Shown here: positions 1 to 8,639 of the stretch, piece after piece | How positions within the stretch are numbered: the first letter of the stretch is position 1 | Layout: each line of letters opens with the position of its first letter | NCBI GenBank assembly: GCA_008933635.1 | Contig: WBUQ01000005.1 | Coordinates: forward strand, 19,085-83,084 | From: Desulfobulbaceae bacterium | GTDB taxonomy: Bacteria > Desulfobacterota > Desulfobulbia > Desulfobulbales > Desulfocapsaceae | Direction of reading: 5' to 3' | Length of the DNA stretch: 64,000 bases | The notes under the pieces: model-generated | The model's database searches: none | The model's input: the letters and a program-made list of their open reading frames with translations, nothing else | Told to the model about the DNA's origin: nothing | Translations under genes and position numbers: made by a program

Positions 1-122
1 ACTATGGAAAGTGCGCCTTCGCCGGCCGTTTCGGCAGCCTGGGACGTCGTCAGAAAAAGAGAAAGGGTGAGGGAGGTGGCGAGCAGTGCTGTGTAGGTGA
101 GGCGGGATGAGGGCATGCGCAT
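1..122 (-). CDS. N-terminal fragment of a secreted/exported protein, truncated by the window edge
   Basis: Reverse strand from ATG at 122: MRMPSSRLTYTALLATSLTLSLFLTTSQAAETAGEGALSIV..., open to the edge. Typical signal peptide; upstream GGAAAGGAG Shine-Dalgarno. Confidence 0.65.
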   Translation of the reverse strand, partial: MRMPSSRLTYTALLATSLTLSLFLTTSQAAETAGEGALSI

Positions 123-407
123 ACGGGTCTCCTTTCCAATGGGGGGCTCTTATGGAACGTGTGCAAGATGGTCTGCGTCACAGCGGGTCGCTGCATACTC
201 CTTGTCCGCCGCCTGTCGGTCGGCGGGACGTATCGTGAGGACTGCCGGAAGTCCGGGTGTGTTCTCCTCCTGGGTTACAGCGATCTGTATATCACTGCCG
301 ATTGGTCTCTGTTACCTGCCCGGGTCGGCAGGGACCTCATGGAAAGGCTGACACAAACGGCGCTTTTGGTCAATAACGCAGAGATCATATGCACAATTTA
401 GTTGCGC

Positions 408-1574
408 TTATGATGGCCGCAGCCGTCTGACAGCTGAAATAATCGCCTGCAGAGCATGGTCGATATCGTCGGTGGTGGTCATCCTGCCGGTTGTGAACCG
501 GAGCGTCCCCTTCGCCCAGTCGGGCGGGATCTGCATCGCTTCGAGGACATGGGAGATCTGTACGTGATCGGCATGACAGGCGGCCCCTGCCGAGGCGGCG
601 ACCTCGAGACCGATTTCCTCGAGGATGCGGTTGGCTTCCAGCCCCCTGAACGAGACGCTGCAGGTGTTCGGCAGCCGTTTCTGCCGGTGCCCGTTGATCC
701 GGATGTCCGGCAGGGACGCGAGCAGTCCCTGTTCGAGCCGGTCGCGCATGGCCTGAAGGTGCGCGCCGGTTTCGGCGAGTCGCTCCGTCGCCAGTTCGCA
801 AGCCCGGCCGAGACCGACGATCTCCAGCACATTTTCGGTGCCGGCCCGCAGGCCCATTTCCTGCCCGGCCCCGTGACAGAATACTTCGCGTCCGCTGCCC
901 CGGCGGATGTACAGGGCCCCGATCCCTTTGGGGGCGTAGAGTTTGTGTCCCGCCACGGTCAGCAGGTCGACGCCGAGTTCATCGACCCGGGTGGCGATCT
1001 TGCCCACCGACTGGGCCGCATCGGTGTGCAGCAGGATACCCCTGCCCCTGATCAGGTCGGCGATCTCGGCCACGGGCTGGATGGTGCCGACCTCGTTGTT
1101 GGCGTGCATCACCGAGATCATGATGGTTTTCGGCGTCAGGGCCGCGGCGACGGACTGCGGATCGAGCAGGCCCGAGCCGTCGACCGGCAGGATCGTGACC
1201 TCGAATCCGTAGCGCTGCAGCGCCCGGCAGACCTCGAGGATCGCCGGGTGCTCGACGGCGGTGGTGATGATATGATTGCCCTGCCCGTAACGGGCTCCTC
1301 CGAAACTTTTCAGGGCCTGGTTGTTGGATTCCGTCCCGCCGCTGGTGAAGAGCACCTCGTCGGCATGGCAGCCCAGCAGGCCGGCGACCTGGCGCCTGGC
1401 GGCCTCGACGGCCTGTCTGGGGCGGATGCCATACCAGTGGGAGCTCGAAGGGTTGCCGAATTCCTGCTCGAGAAAAGGCCGAATCGCCTCAATGACCTCG
1501 GGGGCATGCGGGGTTGTGCCGTTATAGTCCAGATAAATGGGGCGGGTCATCGGTCGTATCCTTTGCTGGTGCAT
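408..1574 (-). CDS. Cysteine desulfurase (NifS/IscS family, PLP class V); start may be the internal MTRPIYLDYNGTTP
   Basis: YLDYNGTTP N-terminus, TSGGTESNN, HTDAAQSVGK, AGHKLYAPKGIGALY, SAGAACHAD catalytic Cys loop. Confidence 0.9.
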   Translation of the reverse strand: MHQQRIRPMTRPIYLDYNGTTPHAPEVIEAIRPFLEQEFGNPSSSHWYGIRPRQAVEAARRQVAGLLGCHADEVLFTSGGTESNNQALKSFGGARYGQGNHIITTAVEHPAILEVCRALQRYGFEVTILPVDGSGLLDPQSVAAALTPKTIMISVMHANNEVGTIQPVAEIADLIRGRGILLHTDAAQSVGKIATRVDELGVDLLTVAGHKLYAPKGIGALYIRRGSGREVFCHGAGQEMGLRAGTENVLEIVGLGRACELATERLAETGAHLQAMRDRLEQGLLASLPDIRINGHRQKRLPNTCSVSFRGLEANRILEEIGLEVAASAGAACHADHVQISHVLEAMQIPPDWAKGTLRFTTGRMTTTDDIDHALQAIISAVRRLRPS

Positions 1575-1608
1575 TTCCTGCCTGTACGGCGGCCGCTCTG
1601 CTTCGTGG

Positions 1609-2289
1609 TCAGCCTGCCGCTGTGAAGACCGGGATCACATGGAAGAGGATGGCGAAGAAGTGGAGAACGCTGCCGGCCAGCACGAAAAGATGCCATATCG
1701 CATGGTTGAAAGGCAGGCGCCGCCAGAGGTAGAAGACAACGCCGCCGGTATAGGCCAGGCCGCCGGCAAGCAGCAGCCAGAGTCCGCCATGTTCGACATG
1801 TTCCAGCATCGGTTTGACGGCGGCGACCACCGCCCAGCCCATCACCACATAGAGGGCGATCAGTCCGGCGCGGTAACGCCGCAGGCGGGTGGTCTCGATT
1901 GCGATCCCGCACACGGCAAGGCCCCAGATGATGCCGAACAGCGACCATCCCCACGGGCCGCGCAGGTTGACCAGCGTGAAAGGGGTATAGGTGCCGGCGA
2001 TCAGCACCAGGATCGCGGAATGGTCGAGTATCCGCAGGACCGACTTGGCCTTCGGCCGCTGGACGGCATGGTACAGGGTCGAGGCGACATAGAGGAGGAT
2101 CAGCGCGGCGCCGAAGATCGAACAACTGACGATGTGCCAGGCATCGCCATAGCGGCTGGCGAAGACGGCAAGAATAGCCATGGCGCAGATGGCGAAGACG
2201 ACGCCGATGCCGTGGGTGATGCTGTTGGCGAGTTCCTCGCCTCTGCTGTAACGGGGGGAGAGTTCCATGGTTTCCATCTTCAGGGACAT
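1609..2289 (-). CDS. Hemolysin III / PAQR family membrane protein
   Basis: ANSITHGIGVVFAI...STLYHAVQ...LDHSAILVLIAGTYTPFTL; multiple hydrophobic segments. Confidence 0.9.
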   Translation of the reverse strand: MSLKMETMELSPRYSRGEELANSITHGIGVVFAICAMAILAVFASRYGDAWHIVSCSIFGAALILLYVASTLYHAVQRPKAKSVLRILDHSAILVLIAGTYTPFTLVNLRGPWGWSLFGIIWGLAVCGIAIETTRLRRYRAGLIALYVVMGWAVVAAVKPMLEHVEHGGLWLLLAGGLAYTGGVVFYLWRRLPFNHAIWHLFVLAGSVLHFFAILFHVIPVFTAAG

Positions 2290-2390
2290 GTGATCGGGAT
2301 TGCGGAAGAATGCACAACCTGACGCCGTACCAGTCTAGTCCACTTGAGACCTCTTGTCCATGCCGCTTTCCCGGAAGCAGGTCCACGATC

Positions 2391-3857
2391 CTAGAGGATC
2401 AGCAGGACATACCCGATACAGATGGATGCGGCCAGTCCCTGGACCGGCAGGAAAGATCCGTCCCTCGACATCTCTTTCAGCCGTTTGTGCTGGAAGAGCC
2501 GGGTCACATAGAAACTGCCGGCCCCGCCGAGGGCGAGGATGAACAGCGACAGGAGCTCGAGGGCGGATTCTGAAAAGGCGAAGGCGAACCGGTCCAGCGG
2601 CAGAGCGAACTGGTTGGCGGCCACGACCGGGAAATTGCCGATTTCGGAGAGGAAGTACTCCAGCCGGTAGACCAGTTCGCCGCTGAAGGCCAGGGGAGTC
2701 AGGATCGGTATCATCGGCGAGCAGTGGATCGGCAGGCTGCTCGGCTTGATGCCGAGCAGGCGGTTGCCGGCGGCGACGACCGCTAGGAAAATGCCGAAAC
2801 AGAAGACGAGCAGGAGCGAGAACGCCAGCGGAAAGGGAATGACATGGTCGGGGAGGAGAAGCTGCGCCCATTGCCCCTCGGCAATGAAACGGGCCCATTG
2901 AGACCCGGCGAGAAAGGGGATGATAAAGGTGCAGGTGAGGTCGCGGCCCTTGACGGCGATCAGTTCGACGAAGGGGTGGCGCAGCAGCAGGCGCGGGGAG
3001 CGGTGATCGCAGAGCAGGACACAGCGGCCGCAGAGCAGACAGTCGAGACTGTTCCTGACATTGTGCGCACCCAGGTATACCGGACAGCCGCGCATCCCCT
3101 CGCGGCCTTTCTTGCAGGCGGTCTCGCGGCAGGTCCGGCAGAGATCGGGGGTGGCACGCAGTTCGATCATCGACATCGTCGCGCCGGCGCCGATGATTTT
3201 TCCCAGGGGGCAGACGTAGCGGCACCACGCCTGGCCCTTGAACAGCACCCCCATCGCCGTCGCCCCTGCAAGGATCGTGAGCAGGAGCAGGGCGGTGCCG
3301 AGGGGCTGGTGCTTGAGGTCGGTCACCGATTCGGTCCAGATGATGGCGGCGAACAGCAGGACGGCGATATGGAGGAAATAGCGGCGCAGGGCATGGGGAG
3401 GATCGAGGTTGAGGCTGAGGCCCAGGCGCTGGAGCAGCCGGCCGATACCGAGGAACGGGCAGACGCCGCACCAGAGCTTGCCGACGAAGAACCAGCTGAG
3501 CACCACGCCGGTCCACCAGACTCCCCAGGAGAGGAACAGTGAGATATTGCTGTCAGGATCCTGCGGGCCGAAGAGACCCAGCAGGATCAGGACGGTGAAG
3601 GCGATGTCGCCGAAGGTCCGGAGGTAGGCCATGTTCCGGCGCTGCCTGAAAAAACTCCTGATGGACGGGAAGGTGCGGAAGAGGTCGAGCCGAGCCGCCG
3701 GGTCGAAGGTGAACAGGATGCGGATCATGGCTCGGATTCTCTGCATGGCGTTGGTGGGCAGTGGTGCCGTACTGCCGGCAAGGTTTTGGGGAGAGTCAGG
3801 TCGTAGCAGGCATCGTTGATTGGTGTTGAGGGTATGTGAGCTGGCCGGGTCCGGCAA
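2391..3857 (-). CDS. NapH/NosR-type membrane 4Fe-4S polyferredoxin protein (start probably downstream, MQRIRAM...)
   Basis: CGVCPFLGIGRLLQRLG, CRYVCPLGKIIG, CRTCRETACKKG, CLLCGRCVLLC motifs plus several TM segments. Confidence 0.8.
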   Translation of the reverse strand: MPDPASSHTLNTNQRCLLRPDSPQNLAGSTAPLPTNAMQRIRAMIRILFTFDPAARLDLFRTFPSIRSFFRQRRNMAYLRTFGDIAFTVLILLGLFGPQDPDSNISLFLSWGVWWTGVVLSWFFVGKLWCGVCPFLGIGRLLQRLGLSLNLDPPHALRRYFLHIAVLLFAAIIWTESVTDLKHQPLGTALLLLTILAGATAMGVLFKGQAWCRYVCPLGKIIGAGATMSMIELRATPDLCRTCRETACKKGREGMRGCPVYLGAHNVRNSLDCLLCGRCVLLCDHRSPRLLLRHPFVELIAVKGRDLTCTFIIPFLAGSQWARFIAEGQWAQLLLPDHVIPFPLAFSLLLVFCFGIFLAVVAAGNRLLGIKPSSLPIHCSPMIPILTPLAFSGELVYRLEYFLSEIGNFPVVAANQFALPLDRFAFAFSESALELLSLFILALGGAGSFYVTRLFQHKRLKEMSRDGSFLPVQGLAASICIGYVLLIL

Positions 3858-4222
3858 TCCGGCGGGTCTATTTCAGTATTTCATTGTACAGTGTAATTCT
3901 GCCACCGGAAAGGTTTTTTGTGCAGGGATCTGAAACCTTCCCGGTCGGGCAATGTCAACGGACTCCGCTGCCGGATGCGGTTGGCGATGTCCCGACGGCG
4001 AACAGGGCGTTTCCCAGGGAATCGCCAACCGGCCGGAGATCATGTTAGCATCAAATCGTTCTCTTTCCCGCCATTTTTTCCACGGGCGCTGTGTGGCGGT
4101 GTCAGGTGACGGCAGAGCCGTTGCCCGGAACGCAGGGCGGAGCAGCCGCCTTGATTCTTACGGGAGAATGCAGATGATGTTGTCAGGGGGAGGGGTGTTC
4201 CCAGTTTGCCGGAGAGAAAGAC

Positions 4223-5239
4223 ATGTATCTCGCGAGAATCCGAAAGGGCCAGGATATTCACCATGTCCTCCGCCAGTCATTTTTCGACCCGCAGCGGGCC
4301 TGTTACCGTTTCCGCGATATCTTCGAGCTCGGTATTGCCCCGGCTCTCTTCATCGATCGCGGGCAGTGGCCGGCGATCGCATTTCGCGAAGACCTCGAGG
4401 AGGCGGTGGCCCTGGCCGGCGCCGGAAACCGCTCCGGCCAGGAACTGGAAAGGCTGTTGTGGGAATTCTTCACCCGTGAGGAGCAGGAGGAGCTGGGGAG
4501 GTTCAGCCGGCGGCGGGCGGTTGCCAGCCCGCCGTTCTCGCCGGAAGACGAGGAGCGGCTGCGCAAAGAGATCCATCTGTTCGACCGGAAACGGTTGTAT
4601 TTTCTCCGTTACGGGGCGGTGGACCAGACCCGCCTGCATCTTCTCCACAAAAAATTGTGCCGGCCGCTCTTCGGCCAGTGCCGGGATGAGCGCGAGTACC
4701 ATTTCCAGATGCTGGAGAGGGTAATCAGCCCTGCCGAATACCGGACCTACGTCTTCGCCATCTTCGACCTGCAGCGTTTCTTCAGTGAATCCTATTCCCG
4801 CTTCATGCCGGAGGCCCTGGATCAGGAGAGGATGGCCGATCACCTGGTCGAGGATATCTGTCGTTTGAACGGCGATCGGGAGTTTTGGGGAGAGCCGGCG
4901 GAGGCTGGCGCTCTGCATCCGCACCTGCAGCGGTATCTGGTGATGTTTTTTGACTACGGGTACCCGTCGCGGTCGTTCTCCGCCGATTTTACCAGGGAAT
5001 TTATCGGGAAGCACCGGCGTTTCCGCTGGCCGGAGGAAAAATCACCGCTACCAGCGGAGGTCAATGCCGCTTTCGGCCGGAGCATGGAAGAACTCCGGCG
5101 GATGTCGAAGCGGGACCTGGCCCGCCTGTTCCGCAAGCGGGCCAAGGAACTGCATCCGGACAGGGGGGGTGATCACCACCGGTTCATCGTGCTCAACAAC
5201 CTGTATGAAGGCCTGAAGAACCGGTTCGGCAAAAGTTAA
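4223..5239 (+). CDS. Uncharacterised protein with a C-terminal J domain
   Basis: C-terminus RDLARLFRKRAKELHPDRGGDHHRFIVLNNLYEGLKNRFGKS with HPD motif; N-terminal ~280 aa not recognised. Confidence 0.7.
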   Translation: MYLARIRKGQDIHHVLRQSFFDPQRACYRFRDIFELGIAPALFIDRGQWPAIAFREDLEEAVALAGAGNRSGQELERLLWEFFTREEQEELGRFSRRRAVASPPFSPEDEERLRKEIHLFDRKRLYFLRYGAVDQTRLHLLHKKLCRPLFGQCRDEREYHFQMLERVISPAEYRTYVFAIFDLQRFFSESYSRFMPEALDQERMADHLVEDICRLNGDREFWGEPAEAGALHPHLQRYLVMFFDYGYPSRSFSADFTREFIGKHRRFRWPEEKSPLPAEVNAAFGRSMEELRRMSKRDLARLFRKRAKELHPDRGGDHHRFIVLNNLYEGLKNRFGKS

Positions 5240-5301
5240 GATCTCCCCGCAGTCTTCCGGGACCTGCGCCGGTCTTCTGCCGGGCACGGTGCTGCAACTG
5301 C

Positions 5302-6590
5302 TCAGCGCTCGATCAGCATCGCCATGCCCATGCCGCCGCCGATGCACATCGAGATCAGGCCGGTGGCGTAGTTCCTGCGCTGCATCTGGTGAATGGCGGT
5401 AACCATCTGCCGGGCGCCGGTGCAGCCGATGGGGTGGCCCAGGGAAATGCCGCTGCCGAGTTCGTTGACTCTTTCCGGGGCAAGTCCCAGTTCGCGCAGG
5501 CAGCCGATGGCCTGGGCGGCGAAGGCTTCGTTCAGCTCGATCATGTCAATGTCGCCGATATCCATGCCCCTTTGTTTCAGCACCTTGCGAATCGCCGGCA
5601 CCGGGCCGAGTCCCATGTAGGCAGGATCGACACCGCCGGCGGCGAAGGCGGTGATCTTCGCCAGGGGTTCGAGGCCGAGGCTGTCGGCCTTTTCCGCGCT
5701 CATCAGCAGGACGGCCGCGGCCCCGTCATTGATTCCAGATGAATTGCCGGCAGTTACCGAACCATCCTCAGCGAATGCCGGCCGCAGTCTGGCCAGCTTT
5801 TCCAGTGAGGTTTCCATCGGGCGTTCGTCGGTATCGATGACGACCTCCGATTTCCCCGAACGGGTCTTCACCGGTACGATCTCCTGGCTGAACAGGCCCT
5901 CCCGGATGGCGGCGAGGGCACGGTTGTGGCTCATCAGGGCGAGCTGATCCTGCTCTTCGCGGCCGATGCCGTAATGCCTGGCGATATTTTCGGCCGTCAT
6001 GCCCATATGGTAGCCGTAGAAAATTTCGTAGAGGCCGTCGTAGACCATCAGGTCAAGGACTTCTCCCCGGCCGGTCAGTTCCATCCGGTGCCCCCAGCGG
6101 GCTTTCGGCAGGGCCATCATCGCGTTGCTCATGCTCTCCATGCCGCCGGCGACGACTGTTTCGGCCTGCCCGGCCATGATCGAGGTCGCCCCCAGGGCAA
6201 TCGCCTTCAGGCCGGAACCGCAGATCTTGTTGACGGTGCAGGCCGGGGTCTCCTTTGGGTAGCCGGCACGGATCATTGCCTGGCGCGCCGGATTCTGCCC
6301 CTGCCCGGCCTGCAGGACGTTGCCGAAGATAACCTCGTCGATGGCGATCGGCTGGAGGTTGTCGTCCCAGTTGTAGGCATGCTGCTCGAGTTCGATCAGG
6401 CCGAGGTGGGCAAGGGCTTTCGGCGCCATCGCGGCGCAGCTCTCGTCGGTTTCCGGGCAGACTCCTACTTTACGTAAAACGTTCTGCATGACCGCCGAGC
6501 CCAGCTCGACTGCAGAGACCGTTTTGAGTGATCCGCCGAAGGCCCCAACTGCAGTTCTCGCTCCACTAACTAACACTACTTCCGTCATAA
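5302..6590 (-). CDS. Acetyl-CoA acetyltransferase / thiolase
   Basis: NKICGSGLKAI, GGMESMSNAMMALPKARWG, NEAFAAQAIG, GHPIGCTGARQM, CIGGGMGMA. Start MTEVVLVSG at 6590 with AAGGAGGAG. Confidence 0.9.
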
Positions 6591-6673
6591 TCATCTCCTC
6601 CTTGGTGATCGTGATGTTTACAGGCCACACGTGGCGACCCGGAAATTTCGGGAGAATTGAAATTGAATAAAGG

Positions 6674-6698
6674 TTGACTTAAACGTAAGGGTAAGTTA
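6674..6698. promoter_or_regulatory. Putative MerR-type operator (site 1) in the divergent thiolase / acyl-CoA ligase intergenic region
   Basis: ttgacttaaacgtaagggtaagtta; reverse complement carries TTACCCTTACGTTTAAG, shared with three other sites in this locus. Confidence 0.6.
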
Positions 6699-6782
6699 TA
6701 CGGAGAATTATGCAAGTGATTTCTGCGGCATCGTTGTGAGGGTGATAGTCTCAGTGCGTTATTTTCTTGATGGAGAAAAGCC

Positions 6783-8639
6783 ATGGACCTTCTCTCGTAC
6801 CAGTCAATTCCCGCCATTCTCAGGGAAAACGCCACGAAGTTCGGCGATAGAACCGCCATCTCGTATAAAAAGAACGGCATCTATATCTCCCAGAGCTATG
6901 CCCAGTTCTATGAGCGTGTCCTCCTGCTTGCCCGCGGTCTGGGCAAGGTCGGAGTGCAGCGGGGCGACAGGGTGGCCATTTTCTCGGAGAACCGCCTGGG
7001 CTGGGCGATCTCCGATTTCGGCATCCAGAGTGCCGGTGGGATCACCGTGCCGATCTATGCCACTAATACCGGCAAGCAGGCGGCTTATGTCATCAATCAC
7101 AGCGGTGCCAAGGTCGTTTTCGTCTCCACCAAGGGGCAGTACGAGAAGCTCCTGGCGGTGCGGGACAAGATCCCCGATGTAGAGCTGGTCATCTCCTATG
7201 AACGGTTCATGGGCCACCGCTCTTTTCCCGTTTATACGCAGTACCAGCTCTCGGAGATCGAAGCGCCGCTCACCGCAGAGGAGAAGGAGGCAATAGAGCG
7301 GCAGATCGACGCCATCCGCCAGGAGGACGTCATCACCATCATCTACACCTCCGGCACCACCGGCGTGCCCAAGGGCGTCATCCTCAATCAGTTCAACTTT
7401 CTGGTTGATTGCCAGTACGGCATGCAGCAGCTGGGAGGGCTGGGGGACAACGAGACGTTTCTCAGCTTCCTGCCGCTCAGCCATGTCCTCGAACGCACCG
7501 CAGGGTACTACGCTGCCCTGCTCAACGGCAACCATATCGCCTTTGCCGAGGATGTGAAGAAGGTCATGGAGAACATGACCGAGATCCGGCCGACAGCCAT
7601 GGTCAGCGTGCCGCGGCTGTTCGAGAAGATCCATTCGCGGATCTACGACGGCGTCCACCAGGCCAGCCCGTTCAAGCGCAATCTCTTCCATTATGCGGTA
7701 AAGGTCGGCAGCGAATATGTCCGCACCAGATACATCGAAAAGAAACCGCTCGGGCTGCTTGCCCTGAAATACGCGCTGTTCGACAAATTGGTCTTCAGCA
7801 AGATCCGCGATCGTTTCGGCGGCCGGCTGAAATTCTTCATCTGTGGCGGCGCCCCGCTGGACAAGACGGTCAACGAGTTCATGTGGATTATCGGCATGCC
7901 CGTGTTCAACGGGTATGGCCTGACCGAGACCAGTCCGGCAGTCACCCTCAGCTCGATCGACGATGTGCGGTTCGATTCGGTGGGCAAGGCCCTGCACAAA
8001 GTGGAGCTCAAGCTGGCCGAGGATGGCGAACTGCTGCTCAAGGGGCCGATGGTGATGCAGGGCTACTATCGCAACGAGGAGGCGACCCGGGACACCTTCG
8101 AGGATGGTTGGCTGAAGACCGGCGATATCGCCAGGATCGATGAGGACGGTTTCGTCTACATCGTCGACCGCAAGAAGGAGCTGATCGTCACCGCCGGCGG
8201 CAAGAACATCGCCCCGCAACCCCTCGAGAACGATCTCCGCCTGGACAAATACATTTCCCAGGCCATCGTCTTCGGGGACCGCAAGCCGTACCTGGTTGCC
8301 CTGGTCACCCCCGATATCGAACGGCTCCTCGACTTCACCAAGGAAGAGAAGATCGAATACCTCGATATCGACGAACTGGTCAACAACGACAAGGTCAAGG
8401 CCCTGTTCAGGGCCCGGATCGACGCGATCAACAAGCAGCTGCCGCCATACAAGACCATCAAGCATTTTGCCCTGATCCCTCGGGATTTCTCGATCGAGGG
8501 CGGCGAACTGACCCCGACGCTGAAGCTGAAGCGAAAGGAAATCTATAAGAAATACGGAGACATCGTCGAAGAACTGTATACCAGGAACGGGAGCAGTCTC
8601 GTCTTTCACCCGAAATCATCACATGGAGAAGAAAAATGA
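6783..8639 (+). CDS. Long-chain acyl-CoA synthetase (AMP-forming)
   Basis: YTSGTTGVPKGVILNQ, GYGLTETSPAVTLS, GWLKTGDIARIDEDGFVYIVDRKKELIVTAGGKNIAPQPLE. Confidence 0.92.
   Translation: MDLLSYQSIPAILRENATKFGDRTAISYKKNGIYISQSYAQFYERVLLLARGLGKVGVQRGDRVAIFSENRLGWAISDFGIQSAGGITVPIYATNTGKQAAYVINHSGAKVVFVSTKGQYEKLLAVRDKIPDVELVISYERFMGHRSFPVYTQYQLSEIEAPLTAEEKEAIERQIDAIRQEDVITIIYTSGTTGVPKGVILNQFNFLVDCQYGMQQLGGLGDNETFLSFLPLSHVLERTAGYYAALLNGNHIAFAEDVKKVMENMTEIRPTAMVSVPRLFEKIHSRIYDGVHQASPFKRNLFHYAVKVGSEYVRTRYIEKKPLGLLALKYALFDKLVFSKIRDRFGGRLKFFICGGAPLDKTVNEFMWIIGMPVFNGYGLTETSPAVTLSSIDDVRFDSVGKALHKVELKLAEDGELLLKGPMVMQGYYRNEEATRDTFEDGWLKTGDIARIDEDGFVYIVDRKKELIVTAGGKNIAPQPLENDLRLDKYISQAIVFGDRKPYLVALVTPDIERLLDFTKEEKIEYLDIDELVNNDKVKALFRARIDAINKQLPPYKTIKHFALIPRDFSIEGGELTPTLKLKRKEIYKKYGDIVEELYTRNGSSLVFHPKSSHGEEK

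Noticed and set aside
456-1625. 389-aa ORF antisense to the cysteine desulfurase
   Set aside because: Sense strand has clear NifS-family motifs; antisense translation looks like GC-biased noise.
2335-3516. 393-aa reverse ORF overlapping the NapH-like gene
   Set aside because: Pro/Arg-rich out-of-frame translation of the real reverse-strand gene.
6804-8609. 601-aa antisense ORF opposite the acyl-CoA synthetase
   Set aside because: Same shadow-ORF effect; low-complexity Asp/Gly/Val-rich translation, no domain motifs.
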